From Tomitella fengzijianii (lineage in GTDB: Bacteria; Actinomycetota; Actinomycetes; Mycobacteriales; Mycobacteriaceae), in the NCBI RefSeq assembly GCF_007559025.1, contig NZ_CP041765.1, forward strand, positions 2,538,679-2,602,678: a stretch of DNA of 64,000 bases, given 5' to 3'. The stretch's first letter is position 1. Every line of letters starts with the position of its first letter. The notes beneath the pieces are model-generated. The model worked only from the letters and a program-made list of their open reading frames with translations, was not told the origin of the DNA and searched no databases. The position numbers and the translations under genes were made by a program. This document shows positions 1 to 9,014 of the stretch, piece by piece.

Positions 1-670
1 ACGGGTGCGGCCCGGCGACGGTGCCGAAGCAGTAGTAGGTGTCGTGCGCGTTGGTGACCCAGTCGCGCAGCGCCTCGTTGATCGCGTCCTTGAGGGTGCG
101 GGAGCCGGTGAGCGCCGGGACGACCTCCGCGCCCAGCAGTCGCATGCGTGCGACGTTCAGCGCCTGGCGCTCGGTGTCCACCTCGCCCATGTAGACGACG
201 CACGTGAGCCCCAGCAGCGCGCACGCGGTGGCGGTGGCCACGCCGTGCTGACCCGCGCCGGTCTCGGCGATCACGCGCGTCTTGCCCATCCGCTGCGCCA
301 GCAGCGCCTGGCCCAGCACGTTGTTGATCTTGTGCGAGCCCGTGTGGTTGAGGTCCTCCCGCTTGAGCAGCATCCGGGCGCCGCCCGCGTGCTCCGAGAG
401 CCGCCGCGCGTCGTACACCGGCGACGGGCGCCCGGTGTAGTGGCGCTGGAGCCGGTCCAGCTCGGCGAGGAAATCGGGATCGAGGCGGGCCTTGCCGTAC
501 TCGGCGGTGACCTCCTCGATGACGGCCATCAGGGCCTCGGGCACGAACCGCCCGCCGTACGCGCCGAAGTGTCCGCCATCGTCGGGCTCGTGCGTGGTGC
601 CGGCGAGTCCGGCGCTGGTCTGCGGCACATCCGTTCCGCGGCCGTCGAAAGTGCGATCGTCGAAAGTCAC
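1..670 (-). CDS. trpB: Tryptophan synthase beta subunit, N-terminal part (runs off the left edge)
   Basis: PLP-dependent condensation of indole with L-serine to L-tryptophan, working with TrpA. About 223 N-terminal codons are present; the reading frame continues beyond base 1. Visible landmarks are [13 protein letters not shown] near residue 35, the PLP-lysine motif [15 protein letters not shown] (lysine about 114), [10 protein letters not shown] and YMGEVD. The GTG start at 670 gives [10 protein letters not shown] and fits the usual short polar leader before the conserved [11 protein letters not shown] block. It follows trpC after a 73-bp gap that contains a perfect 20-bp palindrome. trpA would be expected just outside the window. 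Confidence 0.95.
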   Translation of the reverse strand, partial: MTFDDRTFDGRGTDVPQTSAGLAGTTHEPDDGGHFGAYGGRFVPEALMAVIEEVTAEYGKARLDPDFLAELDRLQRHYTGRPSPVYDARRLSEHAGGARMLLKREDLNHTGSHKINNVLGQALLAQRMGKTRVIAETGAGQHGVATATACALLGLTCVVYMGEVDTERQALNVARMRLLGAEVVPALTGSRTLKDAINEALRDWVTNAHDTYYCFGTVAGPHP

Positions 671-718
671 GCCCCAAGTATGCCTGCGGCCCCCGACACA
701 CCACCGGGAGGGATGAGC

Positions 719-738
719 GGCGCCGCCCGGGCGGCGCC
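719..738. terminator. GC-rich palindrome between trpC and trpB
   Basis: A perfect 20-bp palindrome of the form GGCGCCGCCC/GGGCGGCGCC lies a few bases past the trpC stop. As RNA it would give about 8 bp of stem with a 4-base loop. There is no T-run, so an intra-operon stabiliser, processing site or weak attenuator is as likely as a terminator. Confidence 0.4.
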
Positions 739-743
739 GAACG

Positions 744-1553
744 TCACCGCGCGGGCTTGGGGCACGACGGGTGGGACCCCGCGGCGACCAGGTCCGACAC
801 CATCACGCGCGGGTCGCCGGCCGTCACCAGCCCCTCGCCCACCAGTACCGCGTCCGCACCGGCCCCGGCGTAGGCCATCAGATCGGCGGGGCCGCGCACG
901 CCGGACTCCGCGATCTTGACGACCTCCGGCGGCAGCCCCGGCGCGATCCGGGAGAAGTTGTCGCGGTCCACCTCGAGCGTCTTCAGGTCACGGGCGTTGA
1001 CCCCGATCACCGTGGCGCCCGCCTCCAGCGCGCGATCCGCCTCCTCGGTGGTGTGCACCTCCACCAGGGCGGTCATCCCCAGCGACTCGGTCCTGTCCAG
1101 GAGCGCCGTGAGCGTGCTCTGGTCCAGCGCGGCGACGATGAGCAGGATGATGTCCGCGCCGTGCGCACGCGCCTCGTGGATCTGATACGGGCCGACGACG
1201 AAATCCTTGCGCAGCACCGGCACCGAGACCGCCCTGCGCACCGCGTCGAGGTCTGCGAGGGAGCCGTGGAAACGCCGCTCCTCGGTGAGCACGCTGATGG
1301 CGTGCGCGCCGCCGTCCGCGTACGCCGCGGCGAGCTCCGCGGGATCGCCGATGTCCGCCAGCGCTCCCCGCGACGGGCTCGCCCGCTTGACCTCCGCGAT
1401 CACCGAGATCCCGTCACCACGCAGCACCGCGGCCGCATCGAGCGGGGCGGGTGCCCGGCGCGCCAGCTCCTTGACGGCCTGCAGATCACGCTGCGCCTGA
1501 CGTGCCGCCACGTCCTGGCGTACTCCGTCGATGATCGAGTCGAGAACACTCAT
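744..1553 (-). CDS. trpC: Indole-3-glycerol phosphate synthase
   Basis: Converts CdRP to indole-3-glycerol phosphate in tryptophan synthesis; a (beta/alpha)8 barrel of 269 residues, normal for the family. Signature stretches are [13 protein letters not shown] near residue 55 (catalytic lysine), [12 protein letters not shown] near 115, [21 protein letters not shown] and [11 protein letters not shown] with the phosphate-binding VGEGLV near the C terminus. ATG at 1553 ([10 protein letters not shown]) is preferred over the GTG 21 bases upstream because it matches where family members begin. It lies between the Trp-associated membrane protein and trpB in the trp cluster. Confidence 0.96.
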   Translation of the reverse strand: MSVLDSIIDGVRQDVAARQAQRDLQAVKELARRAPAPLDAAAVLRGDGISVIAEVKRASPSRGALADIGDPAELAAAYADGGAHAISVLTEERRFHGSLADLDAVRRAVSVPVLRKDFVVGPYQIHEARAHGADIILLIVAALDQSTLTALLDRTESLGMTALVEVHTTEEADRALEAGATVIGVNARDLKTLEVDRDNFSRIAPGLPPEVVKIAESGVRGPADLMAYAGAGADAVLVGEGLVTAGDPRVMVSDLVAAGSHPSCPKPAR

Positions 1554-1693
1554 GGTGGCCGCATCCCTTCGCACTGACCGTCATCCCGCGCCCCGGCGCT
1601 CCCCGCCGCCGCGGCGCCACTGCGGCTCAGACTAGCCATCGGCCCCCACTCCGCCCGCCCCGGGGTGGTGACGTGGATCGCCGACGACGGCGG

Positions 1694-2443
1694 TCAGCGC
1701 GGCGCGTCTCCGCCGGGCCCGGCGGCGTCCCCGGCCCCGCCCGCGGGATCCTCGTCATCGGTGGGGTCCGCGCCCGAGTCGAGCGCCTCCCACATCAGCC
1801 GCTGCGTCATGTCGTCGTCCGCGCCGCCCCCCGCGGACGCGCCCTGCCCGGCACCGGCCGGCCCCTTCGCACGGTCACGCCGTGCAGCCATGGCCTTGGC
1901 CACCGAATCGCGCCGGGCGGCGGGCGTCTCGTACTTCGACGGCAGCTCCCGCCGCGGCCGCGGGCGCACCACCATCAGCAGGCCCGCGGCGGCGGCGAGG
2001 ACACCGCCGACGATGGCCAGGACGATGGGCCCGGGATGCGTCTGCGCCGCCGTGACCACCGCGCCGGCGCGCAGATCCCCCAGCCGGGTCACCTCGGCCG
2101 GGTCGGCCGCCGCGCTCAGCGCCATCGACGACCGGACGACGATCGTGGCGCCGGCCGCGGTCACGATCAGCCCGATGACGCGTTGCGCCCAGCCGCGCAC
2201 GGCGAACATCGCCGCGATCCCCGCCAGCAGCACCAGCGCCAGAGGTGTGAGCTCGGACGCCCACGCCGCGCCGTCGAAGGAGCCGTCCACCGGCGGCTGC
2301 AGGCCGTTCTCGTAGGTGTAGCCCACCCAGTCCATCCGGCCGGCGGCCCAGGTGACCAGCGCACCCAGCGCCAGCAGACCCGCCTCCACCACCATCCGAC
2401 GGGCGTCGCCGCGGCGCGTCGCGGCCCCCTCCCCACCACTCAT
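1694..2443 (-). CDS. Trp-operon-associated membrane protein (TIGR02234 / Trp_oprn_chp type)
   Basis: A 249-residue integral membrane protein of the family found between trpE and trpC in Mycobacteriales; no activity is known to me. I count about four hydrophobic segments ([43 protein letters not shown] and [20 protein letters not shown]). A basic linker follows, then a cytosolic tail rich in Gly/Ala/Asp with [12 protein letters not shown]. The ATG overlaps the trpE stop by 4 bases, so it is co-translated with trpE. Placement in the trp operon suggests a role linked to aromatic amino acids, but this is only inference from context. Confidence 0.85.
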   Translation of the reverse strand: MSGGEGAATRRGDARRMVVEAGLLALGALVTWAAGRMDWVGYTYENGLQPPVDGSFDGAAWASELTPLALVLLAGIAAMFAVRGWAQRVIGLIVTAAGATIVVRSSMALSAAADPAEVTRLGDLRAGAVVTAAQTHPGPIVLAIVGGVLAAAAGLLMVVRPRPRRELPSKYETPAARRDSVAKAMAARRDRAKGPAGAGQGASAGGGADDDMTQRLMWEALDSGADPTDDEDPAGGAGDAAGPGGDAPR

Positions 2444-4023
2444 CGCACACCGCCGTCCGCCATGCCGCTGCCCCCGCCCACGCTCGTGATGGTCCCGGCG
2501 GCCGCGATCGCGCGCAGCACGGCCGAGGCCTTGTCGCGCGTCTCGCGTTCCTCGCTCTCCGGCACGGAATCCGCCACCACCCCCGCGCCGGCCTGCACGT
2601 AAGCCGTGCCGTCCTTCATCACCGCGGACCGGATCGCGATGGCGGTGTCCGCGTCGCCCGCGAAGTCCAGATACCCGACGATCCCGCCGTACACGCCGCG
2701 CCGCGAGGTCTCAAGCTCCTCGATCAGCTCGAGGGCCCGCGGCTTGGGCGCACCGGACAGCGTTCCCGCGGGGAAGCACGCGGTGACGGCATCGAGCGCG
2801 GACCGACCCGCGCGCAGCCGCCCCGACACCGTGGAAACGAGGTGCATGACGTGGCTGTAGCGTTCGACGTGCCGGTAGTCGCTCACCTTCACCGTGCCCG
2901 GCTCGCAGACCTTCCCCAGGTCGTTGCGCCCCAGGTCCACCAGCATCAGGTGCTCGGAGTTCTCCTTCTCGTCCGTGGACAGGTCCTTCGCAAGCAGCAG
3001 GTCTTCCTCCTCTGTGGCGCCGCGCCACCGGGTCCCGGCGATGGGATGCGTGGTGGCCGTACCGTCCGCCACCGTCACCAGCGCCTCCGGGCTCGATCCG
3101 ACGATCGTGAACGCGCCGTGCCCGCCGCCCGCGCCGCCGGGCACCGCCGGAACGTTGACCAGGAACATGTAGGGGCTCGGGTTCGACGCGCGCAGGATCC
3201 GGTAGACGTCCAGCGGATCGGCGTCCGTGTCCATCTCGAAGCGCTGCGACAGCACCACCTGGAAGGCTTCGCCCGCACCGATGTCGTCGATCAGCCGGCG
3301 CACGCCCGCGTGATACTCCTCGGCGGTCCGCTGCCGCCGGTACTCCGGCTCCGGTCGCTCGTACGAGGCCACGGTGGACAGCGCAGGCTCGGACAACGCG
3401 CGCGTCATCGCGTCGAGACGTGCCACGGCGTCGTCGTAGGCCTCGTCGACGCGCTCGTCGCTGCCGTCCCAGTTGACCGCATTGGCGATGAGCGTGATGG
3501 CGCCCTCGTGGTGGTCCACCGCCGCCACGTCGGTGGCGAGCAGCATCACCAGCTCCGGCAACTCCAGGTCGTCCACCGTGGAGTCGTCGAGCCGTTCGAT
3601 CCGGCGCACGATGTCGTAGCCGAGGTAGCCGACCATCCCGCCGGTGAGCGGCGGCATCCCCGGGATCCGCTCGGATTCGAGCAGGCGGAGCGTCTCGCGC
3701 AGCGCATCCATCGGATCGCCGCCCGACGGGGCTCCGGTCGGCACGTTGCCCTGCCAGGCCGCCTGGCCGTCGACGACGCTGAGAGCTGCCGGGCTGCCCG
3801 CGCCGATGAACGACCAGCGCGACCACGACCGCCCGTGCTCGGCGGACTCGAACAGGAACGTGCCGGGCCGGCCCGCCGCGAGCTTGCGGTAGGCCGACAA
3901 CGGCGTCTCCGAATCCGCGAGCACCTTGCGCGTCACCGGCACCACGCGGTGCTCCGCCGCCAAGGCCCGGAACGTCTCGCGCGCGGTGGTCAGGTGCTGC
4001 GCGGCTGCACTCATCGCCTCCAT
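2440..4023 (-). CDS. trpE: Anthranilate synthase component I
   Basis: Chorismate plus ammonia/glutamine to anthranilate, first committed step to tryptophan. About 527 residues, typical for actinobacterial TrpE. An N-terminal regulatory block ([19 protein letters not shown]) is followed by the chorismate-binding domain with [29 protein letters not shown] and [15 protein letters not shown]. Two ATGs are close, at 4023 and 4014; 4023 has GGGAG about ten bases upstream and is chosen. No trpG lies nearby, so the glutaminase partner is encoded elsewhere. The gene begins only 25 bp after the tautomerase gene, so part of its transcription may come from the inserted module. Confidence 0.96.
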   Translation of the reverse strand: MEAMSAAAQHLTTARETFRALAAEHRVVPVTRKVLADSETPLSAYRKLAAGRPGTFLFESAEHGRSWSRWSFIGAGSPAALSVVDGQAAWQGNVPTGAPSGGDPMDALRETLRLLESERIPGMPPLTGGMVGYLGYDIVRRIERLDDSTVDDLELPELVMLLATDVAAVDHHEGAITLIANAVNWDGSDERVDEAYDDAVARLDAMTRALSEPALSTVASYERPEPEYRRQRTAEEYHAGVRRLIDDIGAGEAFQVVLSQRFEMDTDADPLDVYRILRASNPSPYMFLVNVPAVPGGAGGGHGAFTIVGSSPEALVTVADGTATTHPIAGTRWRGATEEEDLLLAKDLSTDEKENSEHLMLVDLGRNDLGKVCEPGTVKVSDYRHVERYSHVMHLVSTVSGRLRAGRSALDAVTACFPAGTLSGAPKPRALELIEELETSRRGVYGGIVGYLDFAGDADTAIAIRSAVMKDGTAYVQAGAGVVADSVPESEERETRDKASAVLRAIAAAGTITSVGGGSGMADGGVR

Positions 4024-4048
4024 GCCGCCAATACTCCCAGGGTCGCGA

Positions 4049-4234
4049 TCAGCCCTGCGATAGCGGTACCCCTCCCACACCCCATGCCTCGCGCGGGATG
4101 TCGGTGACGGTCACCCACACCGCACTCTCGGCCTTGCCTGCGGCCTTGGCGTAGGCCCGGGTCACCTCGGCGATGACGGCGGACTTCTGCTCGTCGGTGA
4201 GCCCCGGGGTCTGCGAGATCTGGATCAGCGGCAT
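4049..4234 (-). CDS. 4-oxalocrotonate tautomerase-like protein
   Basis: A 61-residue protein starting [17 protein letters not shown], the compact 4-OT fold in which the N-terminal proline (exposed after Met removal) is the catalytic base. The family performs keto-enol tautomerisation; the substrate cannot be told from sequence. It follows the DUF1059 gene by 45 bp on the same strand and precedes trpE by 25 bp. It is probably the last gene of the transcript from the ECF41-type promoter. There is no aromatic meta-cleavage pathway nearby, so a role in catechol breakdown is not supported. Confidence 0.88.
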   Translation of the reverse strand: MPLIQISQTPGLTDEQKSAVIAEVTRAYAKAAGKAESAVWVTVTDIPREAWGVGGVPLSQG

Positions 4235-4279
4235 GGCACCGACGGTACCGGCCCTGCGGCCGCCGGCGCCCGCGCCGCA

Positions 4280-4516
4280 TCACTCCTCGGGCAGCTCCGC
4301 GAACGCCCGCTTCGTGTCGTTGTACCAGCCCATCGCCTTCTTCGGATGCACCCAGCGCCACTTCATGTCCTTGCGGGCCTGCTCGTGGGCGCCGTCCCCT
4401 GCGGCCACCGCCTCCTTGAGGTGCCGGTCCTGCGCGTTGATCACGTCATCGGCGGTCTCACCATGGTGCTGCAGATCGCAGGGGCCGCCGAGCTGGCTGC
4501 AGGTCATCGTCTTCAT
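4280..4516 (-). CDS. DUF1059 family small protein
   Basis: A 78-residue soluble protein of unknown function: MKTMTCSQLGGPCDLQHHGETADDV, then a helical half with QARKDMKWRWVHPKKA. The Cys-x6-Cys in the first 15 residues (C6, C13) and the CD-x-x-HHG-x-T-A-D pattern are typical of DUF1059. It is the first gene downstream of the predicted ECF41/SigJ promoter at 4607-4633, with a leader of about 90 bases, and is therefore the best candidate for a direct target of the adjacent sigma factor. It has no membrane segment or signal peptide. Confidence 0.85.
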   Translation of the reverse strand: MKTMTCSQLGGPCDLQHHGETADDVINAQDRHLKEAVAAGDGAHEQARKDMKWRWVHPKKAMGWYNDTKRAFAELPEE

Positions 4517-4606
4517 CTCGATCCTCGTCCTCTCGTGTCCGCGGGCCGCGACGGCCAGCGTCGGTCCGAGCCGTGCACGCCATGGACGGCGTGTGCTCAC
4601 CCAGGT

Positions 4607-4633
4607 GACGGTCGGGGCGCGGAAAGTGTGACA
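4607..4633 (-). promoter_or_regulatory. Predicted ECF41/SigJ-type promoter
   Basis: Read on the minus strand this is TGTCACA, exactly 16 bases, then CGTC. That agrees with the -35/-10 pair recalled for ECF41 sigma factors and for M. tuberculosis SigJ (GTCACA-N16-CGTC). It lies between the end of the sigma gene (4666) and the DUF1059 start (4516), pointing at the DUF1059 and tautomerase genes and then trpE. I looked for a second copy before the CMD gene and did not find one. Confidence 0.72.
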
Positions 4634-4665
4634 CGCCGGGGCGCCGGGTCCCCTGCGCACGGCCG

Positions 4666-5595
4666 TCAGCTCCGCGCCGCCCCGCCCGTGCGCCGCACCA
4701 GCGCTTCGAGCACCGGCGCCTCCGCCCGGAACTCGATGCTCCGCACCCTGCCGTCCGTGACGGTGAAGTCGAACGCCACCCGCGGCCGCCCGCGCAGGAA
4801 CCAGGCGGCACCGGGCCGGCCGTCGATGAACACCGGCAGCGCCGACTGCGCGGCGCCGTCGAACATGGCGGCCACCGCCTCGCGGCCGACCAGCCGTGCG
4901 GGTGTTCCCGTCGCGACGGTGTCCGCGTCCGCGGTCACGATCGCGTCCGGCGCAAGCAGTGCGAGCAGCCGCGCGAACTCCCCCTCGCGGGCGGCCGTGA
5001 GGAAGGCGTCCACGATCCGCCAGTCCGTCGGGCCGGCGGACACCGGCTCCGCCGGCGACCCGTCCGCCGCCTGCGCCAGGCGCACCCGTGCCCGCGAGGC
5101 GCGCTTGCGCGCCGCAGCCGGGGTGCAGTCGAGGATGCGTGCGATCGCCGGGAAATCGAAGCCGAAGCTGTCGTGCAACACGAACGCCACGCGCTCCGAC
5201 GGCGGGAGGGCGTCGATCACCACGCGGAGCGCGGCGCCGACGCCGTCGGCCGACGCGGCCGCATGGGCGGGGTCGCCGTCCGGAAGCCGATGCGGCGCCT
5301 CCCCGTGCACCGGCCGCTCGTCGTCGCCGACGTCCGCCTGGGGCGTGGCACGCCGCGCCCTCAGCACGTCGAGGCACAGCCGGGTGGTCACCGTCGTCAG
5401 CCATCCCGGAAGGTTGCCGATGGCGGCGGCGTCCGCGCCGTGCAGCCTGATCCAGGCCTGCTGGACTACGTCATCGGCCTCCGTCTCGTCGTCCAGGATG
5501 CGTGCCGCGATGCGCCGGAGCCGCGGCCGCTCCGCCTCGAACGCCCGCGTGCCGTCGGCGGGCGGCCCCGTCCGGCTTCCCGGTGTCGCGGTCAT
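4666..5595 (-). CDS. ECF41 (SigJ-type) sigma factor with fused SnoaL-like C-terminal domain
   Basis: RNA polymerase sigma factor of 309 residues. The sigma2 region holds FEAERPRLRRIAARIL and DDETEADDVVQQAWIRL (residues about 20-55), and sigma4 holds ALPPSERVAFVLHDSFGFDF and TPAAARKRASRAR (about 125-170). A SnoaL/NTF2-like domain follows from about 185 to the end (DWRIVDAFLTAAREGEF ... IDGRPGAAWFLRGRPRVAF). In the ECF41 group this domain takes the place of an anti-sigma factor and modulates activity. It starts 13 bp after the CMD/AhpD-like gene, the classic ECF41 partner, so the two form an operon. Confidence 0.92.
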   Translation of the reverse strand: MTATPGSRTGPPADGTRAFEAERPRLRRIAARILDDETEADDVVQQAWIRLHGADAAAIGNLPGWLTTVTTRLCLDVLRARRATPQADVGDDERPVHGEAPHRLPDGDPAHAAASADGVGAALRVVIDALPPSERVAFVLHDSFGFDFPAIARILDCTPAAARKRASRARVRLAQAADGSPAEPVSAGPTDWRIVDAFLTAAREGEFARLLALLAPDAIVTADADTVATGTPARLVGREAVAAMFDGAAQSALPVFIDGRPGAAWFLRGRPRVAFDFTVTDGRVRSIEFRAEAPVLEALVRRTGGAARS

Positions 5596-5608
5596 CGCGC
5601 CCGGTCCG

Positions 5609-6085
5609 TCACCCGGAGACCACCGGCTGTTCGGGCAGGTCCGCGCGCACGGCGACGTTCATCCGGTTCCAGACGTTGATGGCGGCGATGGTCATGAGCA
5701 GCTCCAGCGTCTCCTGCTCGCTGAACACTGCCCGCACCTGCGCCCAGACATCGTCGGACACGCCCTGCTCGCTGATGAGCGTGACCTGCTCGGTCAGCGC
5801 CAACGCCGCGCGCTCGCGGTCGTCGAAGAACGCGGGCGCCTCCCGCCAGGCCGCGATCAGATCGATCTGCCGTTGCGGCGCGCCGGCGCCGCGCGCCTCC
5901 GCCACGTGCATGTCCAGACACCACGCGCAATGGTTGATCTGCGAGGCGCGGATGTCGACGATCGCCCGCAGTCGCACGCCCACGGTCCCCGAGTTCACAT
6001 ACTTCTGCAGGCCCAGGACCGCCTTGTACGCATCCCCGTCCACCTCGCTGATCGACATCCTCTGCATCGAAGGCAGGTCCGTCAT
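5609..6085 (-). CDS. Carboxymuconolactone decarboxylase / AhpD-like protein
   Basis: A 158-residue protein with the AhpD-type redox motif NHCAWCLDMHVAEARGAG (CxxC then His), followed by ERAALALTEQVTLIS. Such proteins act as alkylhydroperoxidases or gamma-carboxymuconolactone decarboxylases; the CxxC favours a thiol peroxidase-like role. It is the usual neighbour of ECF41 sigma factors and is co-directional with one 13 bp downstream. The start at 6085 (MTDLPSMQRM) lies inside three near-identical GGAGATGAC units (6081-6110). Alternative starts are 6067 and 6058. Confidence 0.88.
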   Translation of the reverse strand: MTDLPSMQRMSISEVDGDAYKAVLGLQKYVNSGTVGVRLRAIVDIRASQINHCAWCLDMHVAEARGAGAPQRQIDLIAAWREAPAFFDDRERAALALTEQVTLISEQGVSDDVWAQVRAVFSEQETLELLMTIAAINVWNRMNVAVRADLPEQPVVSG

Positions 6086-6110
6086 CTCCTGGTCATCTCC
6101 GTCATCTCCT
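6081..6110 (-). repeat. Triple GGAGATGAC repeat at the CMD gene start
   Basis: On the minus strand AGGAGATGAC, GGAGATGAC and AGGAGATGAC occur back to back, each containing both a ribosome-binding GGAG and an ATG. Only the last ATG reads into the CMD frame without an early stop in the alignment I made. Repeated SD-ATG units of this kind could tune translation or arise by slippage. Confidence 0.75.
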
Positions 6111-6258
6111 CGGGTATCGGCGGTGACGATCGCGCAGCCGCTGGTCGCGGTGCTGATGCTACGCCGGGCGGACGCCCCTGCGGTTAGCCTTGGAGTGACG
6201 GGTCCGGCCCGGCGCGGCCGGCGCACCAGCACGGAGGATCGGCGGCGATCGACGAGCC

Positions 6259-6936
6259 ATGGCCGGCAGACACCGACGCAACGGCAACCGCGGCGGGCAC
6301 GCGGTGACGGACGCCCCCGGGGCGCTGGACGCCCGCCGGGAAATGGTCGGAAGGCTGCGCCGGAAGGGGCTCACCGATCCGCGTGTCCTCGAAGCCATGA
6401 GCACCGTGCCGCGCGAGCGGTTCATCCCCGAGCAGTACGCCGCCATGGCCTACGAAGACCGCCCGGTGCCCATCGGCGCGGGACAGACCGTCTCCGCGCC
6501 GGACATCGTGGCCCTCACCGCGACCGCACTGGCACTGACCGGCCGCGAGTCGGTGCTCGAGGTGGGCGGTGGCTCCGGGTATGCGGCGGCCGTGCTGGCG
6601 CTGTGCGCGTCGCACGTGATCACGATCGAACGGCGCGCGCACCTGGCGGACCGCGCCCGGCGCGTGCTCGGCGACCTCGGCTACGACACCATCGAGGTAC
6701 GGCACGCCGACGGCATGACGGGGGCGCCGGACGCGGCCCCGTTCGACGCCATCGCGGTCGCGGCCATGGCACACGAGATCCCTCCGGCGCTGTTCGACCA
6801 GCTCGCCCCGGACGGGGTCCTCGTATGCCCGGTGGGCGACGCGTCGAGCGGAGAGCTCCTGCTCGCCGGGGCAGGCCGCCGGACGTCGCTGAGCCGGGTC
6901 AGCTTCGTGCCGCTGGTGGAGGGCCTGGACAGGTAG
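6259..6936 (+). CDS. pcm: Protein-L-isoaspartate O-methyltransferase
   Basis: SAM-dependent repair enzyme that methylates isoaspartyl residues in aged proteins. The 225-residue protein shows VPRERFIPEQYAAMAYEDRP, IGAGQTVSAPDIVALT and the SAM-binding VLEVGGGSGYAAAVLA near residue 110. ITIERRAHLADRAR and FDAIAVAAMAHEIPPALFDQL follow. The ATG start has a poor ribosome-binding site; a GTG at 6304 is possible and would remove a basic Gly/Arg leader. It diverges from the CMD gene and converges on hisI, so it is a monocistronic insertion in the his-trp region. Confidence 0.9.
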   Translation: MAGRHRRNGNRGGHAVTDAPGALDARREMVGRLRRKGLTDPRVLEAMSTVPRERFIPEQYAAMAYEDRPVPIGAGQTVSAPDIVALTATALALTGRESVLEVGGGSGYAAAVLALCASHVITIERRAHLADRARRVLGDLGYDTIEVRHADGMTGAPDAAPFDAIAVAAMAHEIPPALFDQLAPDGVLVCPVGDASSGELLLAGAGRRTSLSRVSFVPLVEGLDR

Positions 6937-6953
6937 GCGGCCTCCACGCCGCC
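6936..6953. terminator. Short hairpin between convergent pcm and hisI
   Basis: GGCGGC, six bases, GCCGCC, overlapping the pcm stop codon and ending 11 bp before the hisI stop. It could serve both genes as a weak bidirectional terminator. There is no T-run. Confidence 0.35.
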
Positions 6954-6963
6954 GACGATGCCG

Positions 6964-7329
6964 TCAGCCCTCGCCCAGCAGCAGATCCGCGTCGAAACAG
7001 GTGTGATCGCCCGTGTGGCACGCCCCGCCCTCCTGGTCGACGGTCACCAGGAGAGTGTCGCCGTCGCAGTCCAGGCGCACCTCGTGCACGTACTGGGTGT
7101 GCCCGGAGGTCTCGCCCTTCACCCAGTACTCGCCGCGGGAACGCGACCAGTAGGTGCCCTTGCGGGTATGCAGGGTGCGGGCGAGCGCCTCGTCGTCCAT
7201 CCACGCCACCATGAGCACGTCCCGGGTGGAGCGTTCCTGCACCACGGCGCAGACGAGGCCGTCGTCGCTGCGCTTGAGGCGCGCGGCCACCGCCGGGTCC
7301 AGGGCGGCCGCGCCGTCGGAGTCACTCAT
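6964..7329 (-). CDS. hisI: Phosphoribosyl-AMP cyclohydrolase
   Basis: Third step of histidine synthesis, opening the purine ring of PR-AMP. The 121 residues include [37 protein letters not shown], the metal-binding [16 protein letters not shown] and CHTGDHTCF. It is the stand-alone cyclohydrolase, with no HisE domain, as usual in actinobacteria. The ATG overlaps the hisF stop by 4 bases (7326-7329). It is the last gene of the his cluster; the trp genes, which follow almost directly in M. tuberculosis, are separated here by the pcm and ECF41 insertions. Confidence 0.96.
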   Translation of the reverse strand: MSDSDGAAALDPAVAARLKRSDDGLVCAVVQERSTRDVLMVAWMDDEALARTLHTRKGTYWSRSRGEYWVKGETSGHTQYVHEVRLDCDGDTLLVTVDQEGGACHTGDHTCFDADLLLGEG

Positions 7330-8099
7330 CGGACCACCAGCCCCTCCGCCGCCATCGCCGTCTTGACCTCGCCGATCGACACCTCGCCGAAGTGGAAGAT
7401 GCTCGCCGCCAAGACCGCGTCCGCCCCCGCACGCACCGCCGGGGCGAAGTGCCCGGCCTCGCCGGCCCCGCCCGACGCGATCACCGGCACGTGCACCACC
7501 GCGCGCACCGCCTCGATGAGCGGCAGATCGAAACCGTTCTTGGTGCCGTCGCCGTCCATCGAGTTCAGCAGGATCTCCCCCACGCCCAACTCGGCGCCGC
7601 GCTGCGCCCACTCCAGTGCGTCGACCCCGGCGCTGCGGCTGCCGCCGTGGGTGGTGACCTCCCAGCCGGACGCGGTGGGCGTGCCGCCCTCCGGCACGCG
7701 CCGGGCGTCCACCGAGAGCACCACGCACTGCGAGCCGAACCGCCTGCTCAGTTCACGGAGCAACTCCGGCCGCGCGATCGCCGCGGTGTTGACGCCGACC
7801 TTGTCCGCCCCGGCGCGCAACAGCTGGTCCGCGTCGTCCACCGAGCGCACTCCGCCGCCCACGGTGAGCGGGATGAACACCTGCTCGGCGGTGCGCGTCA
7901 CCACGTCGAGCATCGTGCCGCGCCCCGCCTTGGACGCCGATACGTCGAGGAACGTCAGTTCGTCGGCCCCGGCCGCGTCGTACGCCGCGGCCAGTTCGAC
8001 CGGGTCGCCCGCGTCCCGCAGCCCCTCGAAATTCACGCCCTTGACCACCCTGCCCGCGTCGACATCCAGGCACGGGATCACTCGGACCGCCAGCGTCAC
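7326..8099 (-). CDS. hisF: Imidazole glycerol phosphate synthase, cyclase subunit
   Basis: Cyclase half of IGP synthase, using ammonia from HisH on PRFAR to give IGP and AICAR. The 257-residue barrel begins [21 protein letters not shown] with the catalytic Asp, then shows [52 protein letters not shown] with the second catalytic Asp, and [13 protein letters not shown]. The GTG start at 8099 has GGAG six to seven bases upstream. It follows the hisN-like gene by 23 bp. Confidence 0.96.
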   Translation of the reverse strand: MTLAVRVIPCLDVDAGRVVKGVNFEGLRDAGDPVELAAAYDAAGADELTFLDVSASKAGRGTMLDVVTRTAEQVFIPLTVGGGVRSVDDADQLLRAGADKVGVNTAAIARPELLRELSRRFGSQCVVLSVDARRVPEGGTPTASGWEVTTHGGSRSAGVDALEWAQRGAELGVGEILLNSMDGDGTKNGFDLPLIEAVRAVVHVPVIASGGAGEAGHFAPAVRAGADAVLAASIFHFGEVSIGEVKTAMAAEGLVVR

Positions 8100-8122
8100 T
8101 TGCAGCTCCGTTCGTACTCGTC

Positions 8123-8992
8123 CTACGGGAAGACCTCGCCGGGTTCCGGGAGGAAGCCCTCCGGATCGCCCAGGTCCAGGAACACCTGCAGCATCTCCTG
8201 CTGCGCGCCGGGCGCACCCACCACCACCGACGGCGAGTGGATGTTCCACTCGTGCCCGGCCAGGTCGGTGACCACCCCGCCCGCCGCACGCACCAGCGCG
8301 ACGCCGGCGGCGTTGTCCCACGGGTGGTCCCCGAAGCCCACCGCGGCGTCGAGAACCCCGGCCGCGGTGAACGCCAGATCCGCCCCGGTACTGCCGTGCA
8401 TCCGCATGCGCGCCACCCGACGGCTCAGCTCGCCCAGCGCGGCGATCCGGTAGCGCCCAGGATACCGGCCCCGGCCCTCGATGTTCAGCGCACCGAGCGC
8501 GATCACCGATTCCGACAGCCCGCGCGGCTCCAGCGGCGGCAGCGGCACCCCGTTGCACACTACGGGGCCGTCCACCGCGGCCGCGATCCGCTGGCCCACC
8601 AGCGGAAGCCACGTCAGCCCCAGCACGGGCACGCCCTCGTGGATCAGCGCGAGCAGCACGCCCGCCATGGGCAGGCCCACCGAGTAGTTGTAGGTGCCGT
8701 CCACCGGGTCGAGCACCCAGACGGTGCCGGTGTCCAGGCGCGGTCCACCGAACTCCTCCCCGTGCACGGGGATCCCGGTGCGCTCGTGGAGGCTGCCGCT
8801 GAGGCGCCGCTCCAGCTCGAGATCCACCTGGGTGGCGAAGTCGTGGTGACCCTTGTCCACCTTGCCCGGCGCGCCCACATTGCTCCGGAAATGGTCGACG
8901 ACGCCGTCCAGCAGCCCCGACGCCACGGCGAGCAGGTGCCGGGGGTCGTCGGGCAGCCCGGTGGGAATCTGAGGGGATTCGTTCACCGGCAT
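8123..8992 (-). CDS. hisN: Inositol monophosphatase-family phosphatase, probable histidinol-phosphatase
   Basis: Mg-dependent, Li-sensitive phosphatase fold of 289 residues. Metal-binding motifs are VHGEEFGG near residue 77, [17 protein letters not shown] near 92 and [17 protein letters not shown] near 222. Members in this exact position between hisA and hisF (ImpA in mycobacteria) have been linked to histidinol phosphate or inositol phosphate hydrolysis. The HisB encoded here is dehydratase only, so a separate histidinol-phosphatase is required. Context favours that role, but the family alone does not prove it. Confidence 0.85.
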   Translation of the reverse strand: MPVNESPQIPTGLPDDPRHLLAVASGLLDGVVDHFRSNVGAPGKVDKGHHDFATQVDLELERRLSGSLHERTGIPVHGEEFGGPRLDTGTVWVLDPVDGTYNYSVGLPMAGVLLALIHEGVPVLGLTWLPLVGQRIAAAVDGPVVCNGVPLPPLEPRGLSESVIALGALNIEGRGRYPGRYRIAALGELSRRVARMRMHGSTGADLAFTAAGVLDAAVGFGDHPWDNAAGVALVRAAGGVVTDLAGHEWNIHSPSVVVGAPGAQQEMLQVFLDLGDPEGFLPEPGEVFP

Positions 8993-9014
8993 CGTCGGAT
9001 CCGCGGGGGCGGGG

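Noticed and set aside
4516-4666. A trp leader peptide or attenuator upstream of trpE
   Set aside because: No short frame with adjacent Trp codons followed by alternative hairpins was found; the upstream sequence is taken up by the tautomerase and DUF1059 genes.
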